DNA of 64,000 nt from Methanosarcinales archaeon (lineage in GTDB: Archaea; Halobacteriota; Methanosarcinia; Methanosarcinales; Methanoperedenaceae). How positions within the stretch are numbered: position 1 is the first letter of the stretch; each line of letters begins with the position of its first letter. The notes under the pieces are model-generated. The model was not told the DNA's origin. It searched no databases and saw nothing but the letters and a program-made list of their open reading frames with translations. The stretch is from positions 1 to 64,000 of the forward strand of contig CAJPFJ010000001.1 in the NCBI GenBank assembly GCA_905339155.1, given 5' to 3'. The translations under genes and the position numbers were made by a program. Shown in pieces: positions 1 through 9,619 of this stretch.

Positions 1-193
1 AGCTTGTTTTTCTATAAGACGATGACGAATCCTCACTAATTCTCTCAACTGAAACAGTTGCATATCCTGAATTTCACTGGCCTGTGGCGGCTCTGAATGA
101 CGGAGCATATCTGCGATTATTGCCGAATCTATAGGATCTGTTTTTGTCTTTTGAAACATCTATTCCGACATAAAACATTGTTGTGTTATTCAT
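1..193 (-). pseudogene. IS110-family transposase remnant, 5' part, cut by window edge
   Basis: Reading the minus strand from the ATG at 193, the first residues include MFYVGIDVSKD, the start of the IS110 DEDD domain. Within a few codons the homology jumps to another frame reading KTDPIDSAIIADMLRHSE and then RELVRIRHRLIEK. In IS110 transposases these motifs normally lie about 70-100 residues further on. An internal deletion with a frameshift therefore separates the two blocks, and the copy cannot make a transposase. The rest of the gene lies left of the window. Confidence 0.75.
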
Positions 194-274
194 TTGACTC
201 ACCTCTTTGATCTTGTCTTATATGTTAGATCGAGAGAGTCAATAGAGGTTCGATGCAGCGGGACACCCAAGTCC

Positions 275-571
275 TTAGAGGTTGGGTAGTTCACAATAAC
301 GATAATACAGGCTGATGGCTACCGCAAGAATTAAAAAACTGATAATATTAGCCATAATTATAATAGCGTCCCCAAGATGTATCCCGTACAATGTCCACAA
401 GAAAACACCTGCGCTGAACTGGTATAAAGTAACAAGGCTCAAATCCTTTGTGGATCTGGTTTTGTGCATTTTGATTATCTGGGGCACAAAACCAAACGTA
501 GTAAGCAATGCGGCAGCAATTCCTATTAAATGCCAGTAGATTTCCGGATCCAAAATCGCCTCATTTTTCAC
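275..571 (-). CDS. SemiSWEET-type sugar transporter (MtN3/PQ-loop)
   Basis: 98 aa with three predicted membrane helices, the length of bacterial/archaeal SemiSWEET half-transporters, which dimerise to form a sugar channel. The PQ motif is in helix 1 ([19 protein letters not shown], about residues 27-45) and is followed by the basic loop typical of the family. The start overlaps the end of apgM by 11 bp on the same strand, so it is probably cotranscribed as the last gene of the translation/apgM block. The substrate cannot be read from the sequence. Confidence 0.85.
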   Translation of the reverse strand: MKNEAILDPEIYWHLIGIAAALLTTFGFVPQIIKMHKTRSTKDLSLVTLYQFSAGVFLWTLYGIHLGDAIIIMANIISFLILAVAISLYYRYCELPNL

Positions 572-1748
572 TTCCCTTGATCAATAAATTCATCAAATTG
601 TATCCCTCCACAAGCCCGAAAATCCCTTCTTTTGTCGCGAATTCATCATACCTGTCCACATAATCAGACCTTTCTGTGGAAGAATAAATTGCAAAGGGGA
701 CTGGTTCTCTTGTATGCGTCTTTATGGAAATTGGGGTTGGATGGTCAGGTAAAACAAGTATCCTATAATCCCCGAACCCGCCAAGTTCATTAAGCATGCC
801 GCCTACTACTTTTTCATCGAAATCAGAAATTGCTTTTATTTTCGCTTCAATATTTCCCATATGTCCTGCCTCATCAGGCGCTTCGACATGAACAAGTACA
901 AAATCCCGTTCTTTTAGTGAATCAAGCGCATATTGTGCTTTTCCGGAGAAATTAGTATCAAGATATCCTGTGGCTCCGGGAACATCGATGATATTAAGGC
1001 CTGCATACTTCCCGATCCCTTTTAATAGATCAACCGCTGAAATAATCGAACCCGAAACCCCGAAAATATCCTCAAAAAGAGGCATTTCAGGCGCCTTTCC
1101 CTGCCCCCATGGCCAGATAAGGTTAGCTATATTCTTCCCTGCTTTTTTTCTCTTATTATTGACTTCGTGTTTTTCAAGAATAGGTTGGGATGCTTTTATG
1201 AGTGAAATCAGAAACTGCGAATCATCACCTTGCGGCAATACATCATCGATAGGTTGGCCTACTACATCATGAGGAGGAGTACACTGCGCAAACTCTGCGC
1301 GTTTCATTACAAGCAGATGCCTGTAACTTATACCTGGATGGAAATGGCACGATTTGCCAAGTTCCTGATCTATATTTTTGATCAGGATACAGGCTTCTTC
1401 ACTTGAAATATGGCCTGAACTGTAATCCGCAAGTAAACCATTTTTCTCCGTAATAAGATTGCACCGAAAAGCGATATCATCTTTTTCAAGACTTATTCCC
1501 ATGCTCGCAGCTTCAAGCGGACCGCGGCCTGAATAATATTTATCAGGGTCATATCCCATTATAGAAAGATTTGCAACATCGCTGCCGGGGGGCTTATCAT
1601 CGGGTACGGTTTTTGCCACCCCGCACTTGCCGTGTTTTGCAATAAAATCCATATTAGGAGTATCTGCTGCCTGAAGTGGAGTCAAACCACCAAGTTCAGG
1701 AATAGGATAATCGGCCATCCCATCGCCAACAAGGACAATATATTTCAT
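561..1748 (-). CDS. apgM: 2,3-bisphosphoglycerate-independent phosphoglycerate mutase, archaeal type
   Basis: 395 aa, the usual length of archaeal ApgM, which interconverts 3- and 2-phosphoglycerate in glycolysis/gluconeogenesis. It belongs to the alkaline-phosphatase-like metalloenzymes. Visible hallmarks are GDGMADYP at residues 8-15, [10 protein letters not shown] with the catalytic Ser at about 53-62, [12 protein letters not shown] and the metal-binding [14 protein letters not shown] near the C-terminus. It starts 43 bp downstream of the tail-anchored protein gene and overlaps the SemiSWEET gene. Confidence 0.95.
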   Translation of the reverse strand: MKYIVLVGDGMADYPIPELGGLTPLQAADTPNMDFIAKHGKCGVAKTVPDDKPPGSDVANLSIMGYDPDKYYSGRGPLEAASMGISLEKDDIAFRCNLITEKNGLLADYSSGHISSEEACILIKNIDQELGKSCHFHPGISYRHLLVMKRAEFAQCTPPHDVVGQPIDDVLPQGDDSQFLISLIKASQPILEKHEVNNKRKKAGKNIANLIWPWGQGKAPEMPLFEDIFGVSGSIISAVDLLKGIGKYAGLNIIDVPGATGYLDTNFSGKAQYALDSLKERDFVLVHVEAPDEAGHMGNIEAKIKAISDFDEKVVGGMLNELGGFGDYRILVLPDHPTPISIKTHTREPVPFAIYSSTERSDYVDRYDEFATKEGIFGLVEGYNLMNLLIKGSEK

Positions 1749-1791
1749 GTCCCCAAAGAAGGATTGCTAATACAATAAAATATCGGTTGGT

Positions 1792-2160
1792 TTAAGGATT
1801 AGCTGTCACCACAATAGCAATGATCAGAATCACAACGACTACAAATTGGGGTACTATATACCATTTTACCATTTTTTGTAACCCGGTAACGCGGTTATTG
1901 AGCTGATTCAAATCCTCTGTAAGCTTCTTAACCGAATCATCGTTTTGCAGTGAAGGAACGGTTATTTCGGTTTTAACGACCTGTTCCACGGGTTGTGCGA
2001 CTTTACAAATAGGTGCTGCTTTTACATTCTGGTTGATAGAATATGTTTTTTTAGGTTTTACTATTACGGGCCTGGTCTTTTCTATAGGCTTGAAATTGGG
2101 GTCTCTCCCTTTGCCTAAAGTCTGGAATATCTGGTCTTCCGTTACATCAAGTATCGACAT
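1792..2160 (-). CDS. Hypothetical tail-anchored membrane protein
   Basis: 122 aa, not recognised. The N-terminal 70 residues are hydrophilic and proline/lysine-rich. A short coiled-coil-like segment (about 75-97, KKLTEDLNQLNNRVTGLQ) follows, and then one C-terminal membrane helix (about 99-119, VPQFVVVVILIIAIVV). This order suggests a cytosolic protein anchored by its tail. It lies between infB and apgM on the same strand. It could serve as a membrane tether, but nothing in the sequence gives a function. Confidence 0.6.
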   Translation of the reverse strand: MSILDVTEDQIFQTLGKGRDPNFKPIEKTRPVIVKPKKTYSINQNVKAAPICKVAQPVEQVVKTEITVPSLQNDDSVKKLTEDLNQLNNRVTGLQKMVKWYIVPQFVVVVILIIAIVVTANP

Positions 2161-2276
2161 CTTTGTACCCTCTTACACAATTATTACGTTATACAGTTAT
2201 ATAATTGTTATTGTGTGATGTGTGTGTAGAATCTCATTGCCATGCGAATTTTTTCGTGACCACCCCGAAAGGGTGT

Positions 2277-4040
2277 TCACTTTCCCCAGAAAGGATTACC
2301 TCTGCGTTTGATCTCCATGAATGCCATGAGAGTCTCTTTGTCTTCTATTTTCATAGCTTCGAACAATTCCTGTTCTGCGATCTTTGCATGCTTTTCGGGA
2401 ATATCAATATAAAGAGTATCCCCTTCTTTTATCTGGCGGCCAACGACCGGTCCATCGATAGCCATAGCCACTTCTTTTCCAGCTTTAGCCTCGCTTATAT
2501 TCTCGTTGTTCTCTTGAATTCCTTTTATTATTCCAACAATAGTACCGTCTTCTTTCATTACTTCAAGATTTGTTTTAACGATACCCCCCCTGACACGCAC
2601 ACCAACAACCGCTGGCTTGCTCTGCCTGAATGTGCAATCTGGCATGATAATGAATCTTCCCGGTTTTATTATTGTCTCGTAACGCTTTTTCTCAAGGAGT
2701 TGCTTTTGTTCCACTACCCATTTCTTATAATCTTCTATGATGCGATAGATGACATTATTGGTAAATAATTTTATATCTGAGTCTGATAGTTCTTCCTTTG
2801 CATCAGGCAAAACATCTACTTCAAATCCAAGAATTACAGCAAAAAGCGGGTCTTTGATAGTTTTTACTTCAGCCACATCACGTTTTGAAATGTCTCCTAT
2901 ATCTGCCTTTCGAATAGGAATATTTTCCTTTTTCAACTCATTCACAAGGGCTTCAAGAGAGCCTATAGTATCTGATTTGATTAATACCCCATTTGATTCG
3001 GTTTCAATCCGTACTGAATCTATTTCGGATTTAATGGCGGCTGCCACCTCCTCAATATTACCGGAAGCTACGCGGATCTGGGATCCTGCAAGCGCCCCTT
3101 CAAGAGACGGAGCTGCGATCTTGATACCTGAAGCTGCCACGACTTTCTTTACCTGTTTGAATTTTTCTTCCGAGCGCATTTCAGAAAGAGGTCTTGGCTT
3201 TAACAGGGCCCGTATTTTTGTTGATATCGGAGCGCCTCTGCTTCCCACAACGATCGTGTCGCCTACGTTTAATTCCCCATCATATAATATCACATCAAGC
3301 GTTGTTCCAAGACCTGTCTCTTCTTTTACTTCAAGAACTGTCCCGATGCCTGGCCCAACGGCCCTGTACTCAAGGTCTTTTTCAAGGAACTTCTGGGCAA
3401 GTCCCATTAATATCATAAGAAGATCGGGTATGCCCTCTCCTGTTCTGGCGCTTACGGGCATAATCCCGATATTTCGCTGGAAATCCCGTACCCTGTCATA
3501 CCTGTCAGAGCTGAAACCCATTTCATAGAGTTTGCCTATTATCACGTATATTTTTTCATCAAGCCCTACTTGTGCAAACTCGGTCTGCCCGGGAAAAGAT
3601 AATATGAACGGCTTTCCTGGTTGCGGATTCCATCCCGGCACTTTATCGATCTTATTTCCCGCGACAATAAATGGCGTTTTAAATCTCTTCAGGATTTCTA
3701 CAGCTTCAAGCGTCTGGGGCTGGAATCCTTCATTTACATCCACAACAAGAACTGCAAGATCAGCAAGCGCCCCGCCGCGCGCCCTTAACGTAGTAAAAGC
3801 CCTGTGGCCGGGAGTATCGATAAAAAGAAGCCCGGGGACTTTTGTATCTCCCTTGAATATCGGGCCGCATACACGTTTTATAATTTCAAGCGGCACTTCT
3901 GTCGCTCCGATATGCTGGGTTATAAGCCCTGCTTCACGCTCTGCTATTGTGGTTCCTCTTATCTTATCAAGAAGAGACGTCTTGCCGTGGTCCACATGTC
4001 CCATAACACATACGATGGGGGTGCGCAGATTTTCTCCCAT
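2277..4040 (-). CDS. infB: Translation initiation factor aIF5B (IF-2)
   Basis: 587 aa GTPase that helps subunit joining and initiator-tRNA positioning. The G1 motif GHVDHGKTSLLD is at about residues 14-25, G3 DTPGHRAF at about 75-82 and G4 NKID at about 129-132, followed by domains II-IV and the archaeal C-terminal helix region ending near KRRGNPFWGK. The length matches archaeal aIF5B and there is no intein. It follows ndk in the conserved archaeal order L7Ae-S28e-L24e-ndk-infB. Confidence 0.97.
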   Translation of the reverse strand: MGENLRTPIVCVMGHVDHGKTSLLDKIRGTTIAEREAGLITQHIGATEVPLEIIKRVCGPIFKGDTKVPGLLFIDTPGHRAFTTLRARGGALADLAVLVVDVNEGFQPQTLEAVEILKRFKTPFIVAGNKIDKVPGWNPQPGKPFILSFPGQTEFAQVGLDEKIYVIIGKLYEMGFSSDRYDRVRDFQRNIGIMPVSARTGEGIPDLLMILMGLAQKFLEKDLEYRAVGPGIGTVLEVKEETGLGTTLDVILYDGELNVGDTIVVGSRGAPISTKIRALLKPRPLSEMRSEEKFKQVKKVVAASGIKIAAPSLEGALAGSQIRVASGNIEEVAAAIKSEIDSVRIETESNGVLIKSDTIGSLEALVNELKKENIPIRKADIGDISKRDVAEVKTIKDPLFAVILGFEVDVLPDAKEELSDSDIKLFTNNVIYRIIEDYKKWVVEQKQLLEKKRYETIIKPGRFIIMPDCTFRQSKPAVVGVRVRGGIVKTNLEVMKEDGTIVGIIKGIQENNENISEAKAGKEVAMAIDGPVVGRQIKEGDTLYIDIPEKHAKIAEQELFEAMKIEDKETLMAFMEIKRRGNPFWGK

Positions 4041-4094
4041 ATTCTATAGATTATGTTAAAAGTATATAATAAGGAGCGTTTTAAAAAGAAAAAC

Positions 4095-4547
4095 TTAATT
4101 TTCGTATATACAGGCTTCGTCAGCCCTTGTATATCCTGCTATTTCGGATTCCTTAAAATGGATGGTTATTTCCCTGGTGGCAGATTCAGGAGAGTCACTT
4201 GCATGGACTATATTGCGTCCTGTATCAAGCGCCAGATCTGCGCGTATGCTTCCTGTAGCAGCATTCACGGGATTGGTGGCACCGTTAACTGCACGCATCA
4301 CTGATATAGCATTTTTTCCTTCAACTACCATCGAAACCGATGGCCCTGATGTTATAAAACTTATCAGTGAGTTAAAAAATGGTTTTTGTGCATGCTCAGC
4401 ATAGTGTTTCTTTGCAGAATCAAGTGACATCGTATTCATACGAATGGCCACTATTTTGAGTCCACGCCGCTCGATCCTGCTTAAAACTTCACCGATAAGG
4501 CCACGCTGTACTCCATCGGGTTTGACCATCACATATGTACGCTCCAA
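4095..4547 (-). CDS. ndk: Nucleoside diphosphate kinase
   Basis: 150 aa, the full family length. It transfers the gamma phosphate between NTPs and NDPs through a phosphohistidine. The N-terminus [20 protein letters not shown] and the active-site region [18 protein letters not shown], with the catalytic His, are intact. It sits 9 bp after rpl24e and 54 bp before infB in the translation operon. Confidence 0.97.
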   Translation of the reverse strand: MERTYVMVKPDGVQRGLIGEVLSRIERRGLKIVAIRMNTMSLDSAKKHYAEHAQKPFFNSLISFITSGPSVSMVVEGKNAISVMRAVNGATNPVNAATGSIRADLALDTGRNIVHASDSPESATREITIHFKESEIAGYTRADEACIYEN

Positions 4548-4556
4548 TATCTCACC

Positions 4557-4751
4557 TTAGGTTGTTGTTTTTCCCCTGGCTTTTCTTCCAGCTTCGGTCC
4601 ATGTGACCTTTCTGGGGATCCTGCCGAGGTTTAAATTACCCTGGCATTTAGAGGAGCAGAAATAGAACACAGTTCCATCTTTCCTGGCATAAAGCTTGCC
4701 TGTACCGGGTTCTATTGCACCTCCGCAGAATGAGCATTTCCTTTTTTCCAT
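4557..4751 (-). CDS. rpl24e: 50S ribosomal protein L24e
   Basis: 64 aa zinc-ribbon ribosomal protein. The first CxxC (CSFCGG, residues 6-11) and the second (FCSSKC, about 31-36) form the zinc site. Basic C-terminal residues contact rRNA. It is tightly spaced (4 bp) after rps28e. Confidence 0.96.
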   Translation of the reverse strand: MEKRKCSFCGGAIEPGTGKLYARKDGTVFYFCSSKCQGNLNLGRIPRKVTWTEAGRKARGKTTT

Positions 4752-4755
4752 GATC

Positions 4756-4971
4756 TCACCTTGACATTAATTTCTTTGCTTCTCGTGAGGTTTCAAGCAG
4801 TATCAGGATATCACCAAGTTTTACAGGTCCTACGACATTTCGGGTAATGATCCTGCCTTTATCCCTGCCATCAAGTACCCGGCACTGTATCTGCATGGCT
4901 TCGCCATGCATGCCGGTCTTGCCTACGATTTCAACTATTTCGGCAGGATATCCTGCATCTTCATCAGCCAT
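4756..4971 (-). CDS. rps28e: 30S ribosomal protein S28e
   Basis: 71 aa OB-fold small-subunit protein. Diagnostic segments are [19 protein letters not shown] and [18 protein letters not shown], ending [11 protein letters not shown]. It is 4 bp after rpl7ae and 4 bp before rpl24e, as expected for the archaeal operon. Confidence 0.96.
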   Translation of the reverse strand: MADEDAGYPAEIVEIVGKTGMHGEAMQIQCRVLDGRDKGRIITRNVVGPVKLGDILILLETSREAKKLMSR

Positions 4972-4975
4972 GATT

Positions 4976-5347
4976 TCACTTCTTTAATGCCTGGACTTTC
5001 TGCGCCACTTCTTCTAAGAGTTCTTTACCTTTTCCAGGTTCAATAATCGCCGCTGCGCCGCTGCCCACACTTAGGCCGCTTGCTGCTCCAAGTTCCACCT
5101 GTTTCTTTACATATATGTAGGGTGTATTCTTTTCCTCGCAAAGGGCCGGAAGGTGCATGACAATTTCAGGCGGGTTTACATCTTCGCCTATTATTACAAG
5201 TTTTGCGATCCCGCGTTCGATCGCTTTTGTGGCTTCATTCGTTCCCTTTTTGATCTTTCCAGTATCCCGTGCCATCTCAAGAGCTTCTAATGCTTTATTG
5301 GACAGTTCAGCGGGGACTTCAAATTTTATATATGTTGCTTGTGCCAT
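4976..5347 (-). CDS. rpl7ae: 50S ribosomal protein L7Ae
   Basis: 123 aa K-turn-binding protein, part of the ribosome and in archaea also of box C/D RNPs and RNase P. The internal ATG at 5347 ([15 protein letters not shown]) is preferred over an upstream start at 5383 because AAGGAAGT lies just upstream and homologues begin near this point. Core motifs visible are [23 protein letters not shown] and the C-terminal region [12 protein letters not shown]. It is the first gene of the operon. Confidence 0.96.
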   Translation of the reverse strand: MAQATYIKFEVPAELSNKALEALEMARDTGKIKKGTNEATKAIERGIAKLVIIGEDVNPPEIVMHLPALCEEKNTPYIYVKKQVELGAASGLSVGSGAAAIIEPGKGKELLEEVAQKVQALKK

Positions 5348-5424
5348 TTTAATTACTTCCTTCAGGATTTTATCCTTCATCATTCATTTGAATAAAAGTA
5401 TCGGCGCTTTCTACAGCATGATAC

Positions 5425-5436
5425 GCTATATATTTT
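5425..5436 (-). promoter_or_regulatory. Candidate TATA box of the rpl7ae operon
   Basis: On the minus strand AAAATATATAGC lies about 80 bp upstream of the rpl7ae ATG, giving a predicted start near 5400. The first bases downstream of the 5441 stop fit the boundary between two transcription units. Confidence 0.4.
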
Positions 5437-5440
5437 GCGC

Positions 5441-6343
5441 CTAGGATGTCTCCTCACCCAAAACGTTGAACAGTTCTGGTGATACTATTTTAACAATCGT
5501 ATAATTTCCACTCTGATTGACCTGATATTGTTCGAAACCTTTTTGTGTGCTATTAACTTTCAACTGGTTGAGTTTTTTTATAGCAGTTGAATTTACATCA
5601 AGGTATGCTGTGGTTCTTTCATAACTTCCATTTATTAACCCGACTCCAAAATAAAATTGTTTGGCAAAACTCACATTTGAACTCACCATCTGGTATGGCA
5701 CAGGTTCTATGTTCTTGAGCAAAGTCTCATATTGGTCGTAAGATGTCACCGATTTATTTAATCCATATAAGATGTTAAGAACTTCACTTGCCGTTTTTTC
5801 CGGAGCGTAAATTACTGGAGTTCCCATTATATTTATTGCGCCAGTATCCTGCCTCTGGAGGATATTACCCGTATTCGGCAACACGATATAATCAAAATCA
5901 TTCTTAAGAGGGAACATGGTGCTCAACAGAAGGAATGGTGGTGGTGTTTCATTGATTCCTTCATGGAGTTTTGCATAATACATTTTTTTAGTATCTGATT
6001 TGTAAAGTTTATCCACTTCCTGGATGAGCTGGAGGTCTTGCCTCACCCATTGTATCATCTGCGGTGTCATGCTTTCAAGATCAATATAATACGCGACTTC
6101 CGTCCCCGGGGGCGTCATGTTAAGAGCGTCTGAAATGGAATTGAACGGCTGTTCGACCGTCCAAAATTCTTCGTTGTATTTATCAGTATTTGTTTCAGGA
6201 TTGATAGGTTCCTGCGTGGTATCGTCTTTTACCCCTATGAAAAAATAAGCGAAAACCGAGCCTAACATGGTAAATACAAGAAATGCTGCCATTAATTTAT
6301 ATGCTAACTGCTGATTCATGCTCCACATAATTACTTTTCTCAT
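5441..6343 (-). CDS. Hypothetical membrane-anchored extracytoplasmic protein
   Basis: 300 aa, not recognised. An N-terminal helix (about residues 14-36, LAYKLMAAFLVFTMLGSVFAYFFIG) is followed by a soluble domain with several N-x-S/T sequons (for example NSS, NGS, NQS), consistent with a surface-exposed domain on a signal anchor. It is divergent from the trp operon, so the promoters of both lie in the short gap at 6344-6404. Confidence 0.6.
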   Translation of the reverse strand: MRKVIMWSMNQQLAYKLMAAFLVFTMLGSVFAYFFIGVKDDTTQEPINPETNTDKYNEEFWTVEQPFNSISDALNMTPPGTEVAYYIDLESMTPQMIQWVRQDLQLIQEVDKLYKSDTKKMYYAKLHEGINETPPPFLLLSTMFPLKNDFDYIVLPNTGNILQRQDTGAINIMGTPVIYAPEKTASEVLNILYGLNKSVTSYDQYETLLKNIEPVPYQMVSSNVSFAKQFYFGVGLINGSYERTTAYLDVNSTAIKKLNQLKVNSTQKGFEQYQVNQSGNYTIVKIVSPELFNVLGEETS

Positions 6344-6356
6344 ATTAAAGGATAAC

Positions 6357-6404
6357 TTTTATATACAATGTACGTAATTATACATTGATGTACATGAATG
6401 TACA
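6357..6404 (+). promoter_or_regulatory. trp promoter with phased TGTACA (TRP-box-like) operators
   Basis: A TATA box (TTTTATATAC, 6357-6366) precedes four boxes starting every 10 bp: TGTACG 6369, TATACA 6379, TGTACA 6389 and TGTACA 6399. TGTACA is the TRP box bound by the repressor TrpY in Methanothermobacter. The boxes cover the expected transcription start and abut the trpD start codon, which suits repression by tryptophan-loaded TrpY. No trpY gene is in this window. Confidence 0.7.
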
Positions 6405-7442
6405 ATGATCTTTATGAAAGACTATATCAATAAACTCATCCGGAAACAACACCTCACGACAGAAGAGGCACAGCTTGCGATATCTAAAATATTTACCGAT
6501 GCAACTGACGTCCAGATAGCGGCATTTTTAACGGCCATGAAAATGAAAGGCGAAACACCTGCCGAGATCGCGGGGCTTGCCCTGGGTATGAAAAAAGCGG
6601 CCAATATCATAAATCCTAAAATCAACGGGACACTTATCGATACTTGCGGCACAGGCGGCGATTCGATGGGCACTATTAATGTGAGCACAGGCGCAGCGCT
6701 TGTGGTTGCAGGAGCTGGCGTTCCAGTTGCGAAGCACGGGAATTACTCCATCACCTCAAGATCGGGAAGCGCTGATGTGCTGAAAGAACTTGGCGTAAAG
6801 ATAGATGCGCCTCCCGGACAGGTGGAAAAGACAATTGAAACGGTTGGGATCGGATTCATGCTTGCGCCGGTATTTCATCCATCTATGAAGCGCGTGGCGC
6901 AGATAAGGCGCGACCTGGGTTTCCGGACTGTTTTCAATATCCTGGGGCCGCTGACAAACCCCGCAAACGCAAAAGCGCAGGTCATTGGTGTATTTGACAG
7001 CTCCTTATGCGAGCCAATGGTAAATGTGCTCAATATACTGGGTACCGGGAGGGCAATGGTCGTCCACGGCAGCGGTATGGATGAGATATCAACAACTGGT
7101 GAAACACAAATAGTGGAATTAAACGACGGAAAGCTTACAAAATATATTACAACACCTGAAAAACTTGGTGTAAAACGCGCCTTGATCGGTGATATCGCCG
7201 GAGGCACACCTGAAGAAAATGCAAGGGATATTGTGGAAGTGTTCAAAGGCAAAAAAGGAGCAAAGCGGGATATTATTGCTGTGAATGCGGGCGCAGCGCT
7301 TTTTGTGAGTGGGAAAGCAGAAAACCTTGCCGCCGGAATAAATCTGGCAAACAAGGTAATAGATAGCGGCGCAGCGCTAAGCAAGCTGAAAGAGCTCGTG
7401 AATGCGGCAGGCGAACCTGATAAACTTGCACGGTTCTTATAA
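6405..7442 (+). CDS. trpD: Anthranilate phosphoribosyltransferase
   Basis: 345 aa. It joins anthranilate to PRPP in tryptophan synthesis. The PRPP motif DTCGTGGDSMGTINVST (about residues 63-79) and NILGPLTNPA are intact. The ATG at 6405 directly follows the last TGTACA box and has no Shine-Dalgarno, and the alternative ATG at 6414 is equally bare, so the message may be leaderless. It is the first gene of trpDFEG. Confidence 0.95.
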   Translation: MIFMKDYINKLIRKQHLTTEEAQLAISKIFTDATDVQIAAFLTAMKMKGETPAEIAGLALGMKKAANIINPKINGTLIDTCGTGGDSMGTINVSTGAALVVAGAGVPVAKHGNYSITSRSGSADVLKELGVKIDAPPGQVEKTIETVGIGFMLAPVFHPSMKRVAQIRRDLGFRTVFNILGPLTNPANAKAQVIGVFDSSLCEPMVNVLNILGTGRAMVVHGSGMDEISTTGETQIVELNDGKLTKYITTPEKLGVKRALIGDIAGGTPEENARDIVEVFKGKKGAKRDIIAVNAGAALFVSGKAENLAAGINLANKVIDSGAALSKLKELVNAAGEPDKLARFL

Positions 7443-7454
7443 AAGGGGGAAACG

Positions 7455-8099
7455 ATGAAAGTAAAGATTTGCGGTATAAAGAGTGAACGCGACCTTTCCA
7501 TAGCAATTAATGCAGGAGCAGATGCTGTAGGATTTATTACTGAAGTGCCAGTTGATTCTCCAAGGAAGATCACTCTTACCGAGGCATCGCGGTTGATAGC
7601 GCAAGTCCCGATCTTTGTGAGCTCTGTTCTTGTCATCATGCCAAAAAATGCCAGGCAAGCCATTGAAATGATACATACGGCAAAACCCACCGCTGTCCAG
7701 ATCCACAATTCACTGCCTCTTGATGAACTGTGTGAAATAAAAAGAACAGGAGTAAAACTTATCAAAACAATTCCAATATCAATAAATGCAGACGCACAGA
7801 TGCTTCTTGACCTTGTAAAAGACCTTTCAGGAATAGCTGATGCAGCGCTTCTTGATACCGCGCTTGATAGGAAGACAGGCGGGACCGGAGTTGCTCACAA
7901 CTGGGAATTAAGTTCGAATATTGTTCTAAATGCAGGCCTTCCTGTGATATTGGCCGGGGGCTTAAATCCGGAGAATGTAAAAGCAGCGGTTCAATGCGTC
8001 CGACCATATGCGGTCGATACAGCCTCCGGCGTTGAGACCGATGGACGAAAAGACGAAAAGAAAGTAATAGATTTTATTAATAAAGCGAGAGTGACATGA
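7455..8099 (+). CDS. trpF: Phosphoribosylanthranilate isomerase
   Basis: 214 aa TIM barrel doing the Amadori rearrangement of PRA to CdRP. It begins with the family signature KVKICGIKSERD with the catalytic Cys. The C-terminal phosphate-binding region VILAGGLNPENV and DTASGVETDGRKD is complete. It has a good SD (AAAGGGGG) 12 bp after trpD and overlaps trpE by 4 bp (ATGA). Confidence 0.95.
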   Translation: MKVKICGIKSERDLSIAINAGADAVGFITEVPVDSPRKITLTEASRLIAQVPIFVSSVLVIMPKNARQAIEMIHTAKPTAVQIHNSLPLDELCEIKRTGVKLIKTIPISINADAQMLLDLVKDLSGIADAALLDTALDRKTGGTGVAHNWELSSNIVLNAGLPVILAGGLNPENVKAAVQCVRPYAVDTASGVETDGRKDEKKVIDFINKARVT

Positions 8100-9619
8100 A
8101 ATTTGATATTGGCAAAGCGGAATTCATCCGCCTCGCAGAAGATAGACCTGCAATAATACAGCTTAAAGCGAGTGTGAAAGCTGATTGTTCGCCGCTGGAA
8201 CTTTATGCGTCTCTTGATAAAAAATGTGCATACCTGCTCGAATCAGTTGAGAAAGAGAAAAAACATGCCAGGTTTTCATTCGTAGGATCAGAACCGGATG
8301 CTATTGTTACGATCAAGGACCGTATGTTGTCACTTGACTACCCGCACATGACTAACCTGACGGGATTGATAGGAGACTCGCTTTCGAAAATATGTGATAT
8401 TAATGATGGAAAAACATACAGGATAAGATCCGGTTTTGATACCATGGATGCCCTCCGATCTGCTTTTTCTGCGTCGGGATTAAAATTCAAAGGCACAGGC
8501 TTTGACAGGCAAACATTTCTCGGAGGGGCTATTGGATATTGTTCTTATGATATGGTGTATGACTGCTGGCTGGATATTCCTCAGAAAAAAAGCCAGACAC
8601 CTGACGCACAATTCGCACTAACTACGAAAACAGTGGTTTTTGACCATCTCACCAACGAGATATTTATTGTTATTACCCCATTTATCCTTGACGGGGATAA
8701 CGCAGAAGATATTTACAGTAAGGCACTGGAAGATGCGAATAAACTTGCTTCCGGAATTGAGTCTACCCGGCCTTTTATTCTTAAAAAAAATAAACCTTTA
8801 AAGATCATCTGCAATATGCAAAAGAACGAATACGAAGAAATTGTCAGGAAAGCAAAACAACACATAATTGACGGTGACATTTTCCAGGTGGTGCTTTCGC
8901 GACGTTATGAAGTTACAACTGATCAGACACCTCTTGAACTATATACAGCGATCAGAAGTGTTAACCCAAGCCCTTACATGTACCTGTTTGAGTTCAATGG
9001 AACCTCAATTATCGGGGCAAGTCCTGAGACATTAATGTCAATCCATGATCGTAAAGTCATAATCAACCCGATCGCAGGCACCTGTCCACGCGGAAATAAT
9101 CTGCAAGAAGATGAAAAATTCGCAAAAGAAATGCTTGGCAGTGAGAAAGAAAGAGCTGAGCATGTGATGCTTGTTGATCTCGGGCGAAACGATGTGCGGA
9201 TGGTCTCAAAAGGCGGGACAGTGAAAGTCGATGATTTCATGTCCGTGATCAAATATTCCCATGTCCAGCATATCGAAAGCACGGTTTCTGGGGACCTTCG
9301 TGATGAATGCGACCAGTTCGATGCCACACGCGCCATATTCCCGGCAGGGACGCTGTCAGGCGCGCCCAAGATCAGGGCAATGGAGATTATCCATGACCTT
9401 GAGAAAGACGCCCGGGGTATATACGGCGGAGGCGTGGGTTATTATTCATGGAACGGGGATGCTGATTTTGCTATCGTGATAAGGACGATAATAAAGAACG
9501 GAACGAAGGCAATAGTGCAGGCAGGCGCGGGCATAGTGGCAGATTCCGATCCTGAATACGAGTATGACGAGACCGAACGCAAGATGGCTGCGATGATAAA
9601 GGCGATTGGAGGAGCATGA
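8096..9619 (+). CDS. trpE: Anthranilate synthase component I
   Basis: 507 aa. It makes anthranilate from chorismate with ammonia from TrpG. The N-terminal domain keeps the LLES segment (about residues 43-46) used for tryptophan feedback inhibition. The chorismate-binding core shows FQVVLSRRYE, NPSPYMYLFEF, PIAGTCPRG, HVMLVDLGRNDV and the C-terminal GGGVGYYSWNG. It overlaps trpF and trpG by 4 bp each, indicating translational coupling. Confidence 0.96.
   Translation: MKFDIGKAEFIRLAEDRPAIIQLKASVKADCSPLELYASLDKKCAYLLESVEKEKKHARFSFVGSEPDAIVTIKDRMLSLDYPHMTNLTGLIGDSLSKICDINDGKTYRIRSGFDTMDALRSAFSASGLKFKGTGFDRQTFLGGAIGYCSYDMVYDCWLDIPQKKSQTPDAQFALTTKTVVFDHLTNEIFIVITPFILDGDNAEDIYSKALEDANKLASGIESTRPFILKKNKPLKIICNMQKNEYEEIVRKAKQHIIDGDIFQVVLSRRYEVTTDQTPLELYTAIRSVNPSPYMYLFEFNGTSIIGASPETLMSIHDRKVIINPIAGTCPRGNNLQEDEKFAKEMLGSEKERAEHVMLVDLGRNDVRMVSKGGTVKVDDFMSVIKYSHVQHIESTVSGDLRDECDQFDATRAIFPAGTLSGAPKIRAMEIIHDLEKDARGIYGGGVGYYSWNGDADFAIVIRTIIKNGTKAIVQAGAGIVADSDPEYEYDETERKMAAMIKAIGGA

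Noticed and set aside
2205-4059. Plus-strand open frames opposite infB
   Set aside because: They are antisense shadows of a highly conserved minus-strand gene, without Shine-Dalgarno sites or protein-like motifs.
8974-9369. Minus-strand open frame inside trpE
   Set aside because: It is an antisense shadow of the trpE core, as are the other long opposite-strand frames in the trp operon.
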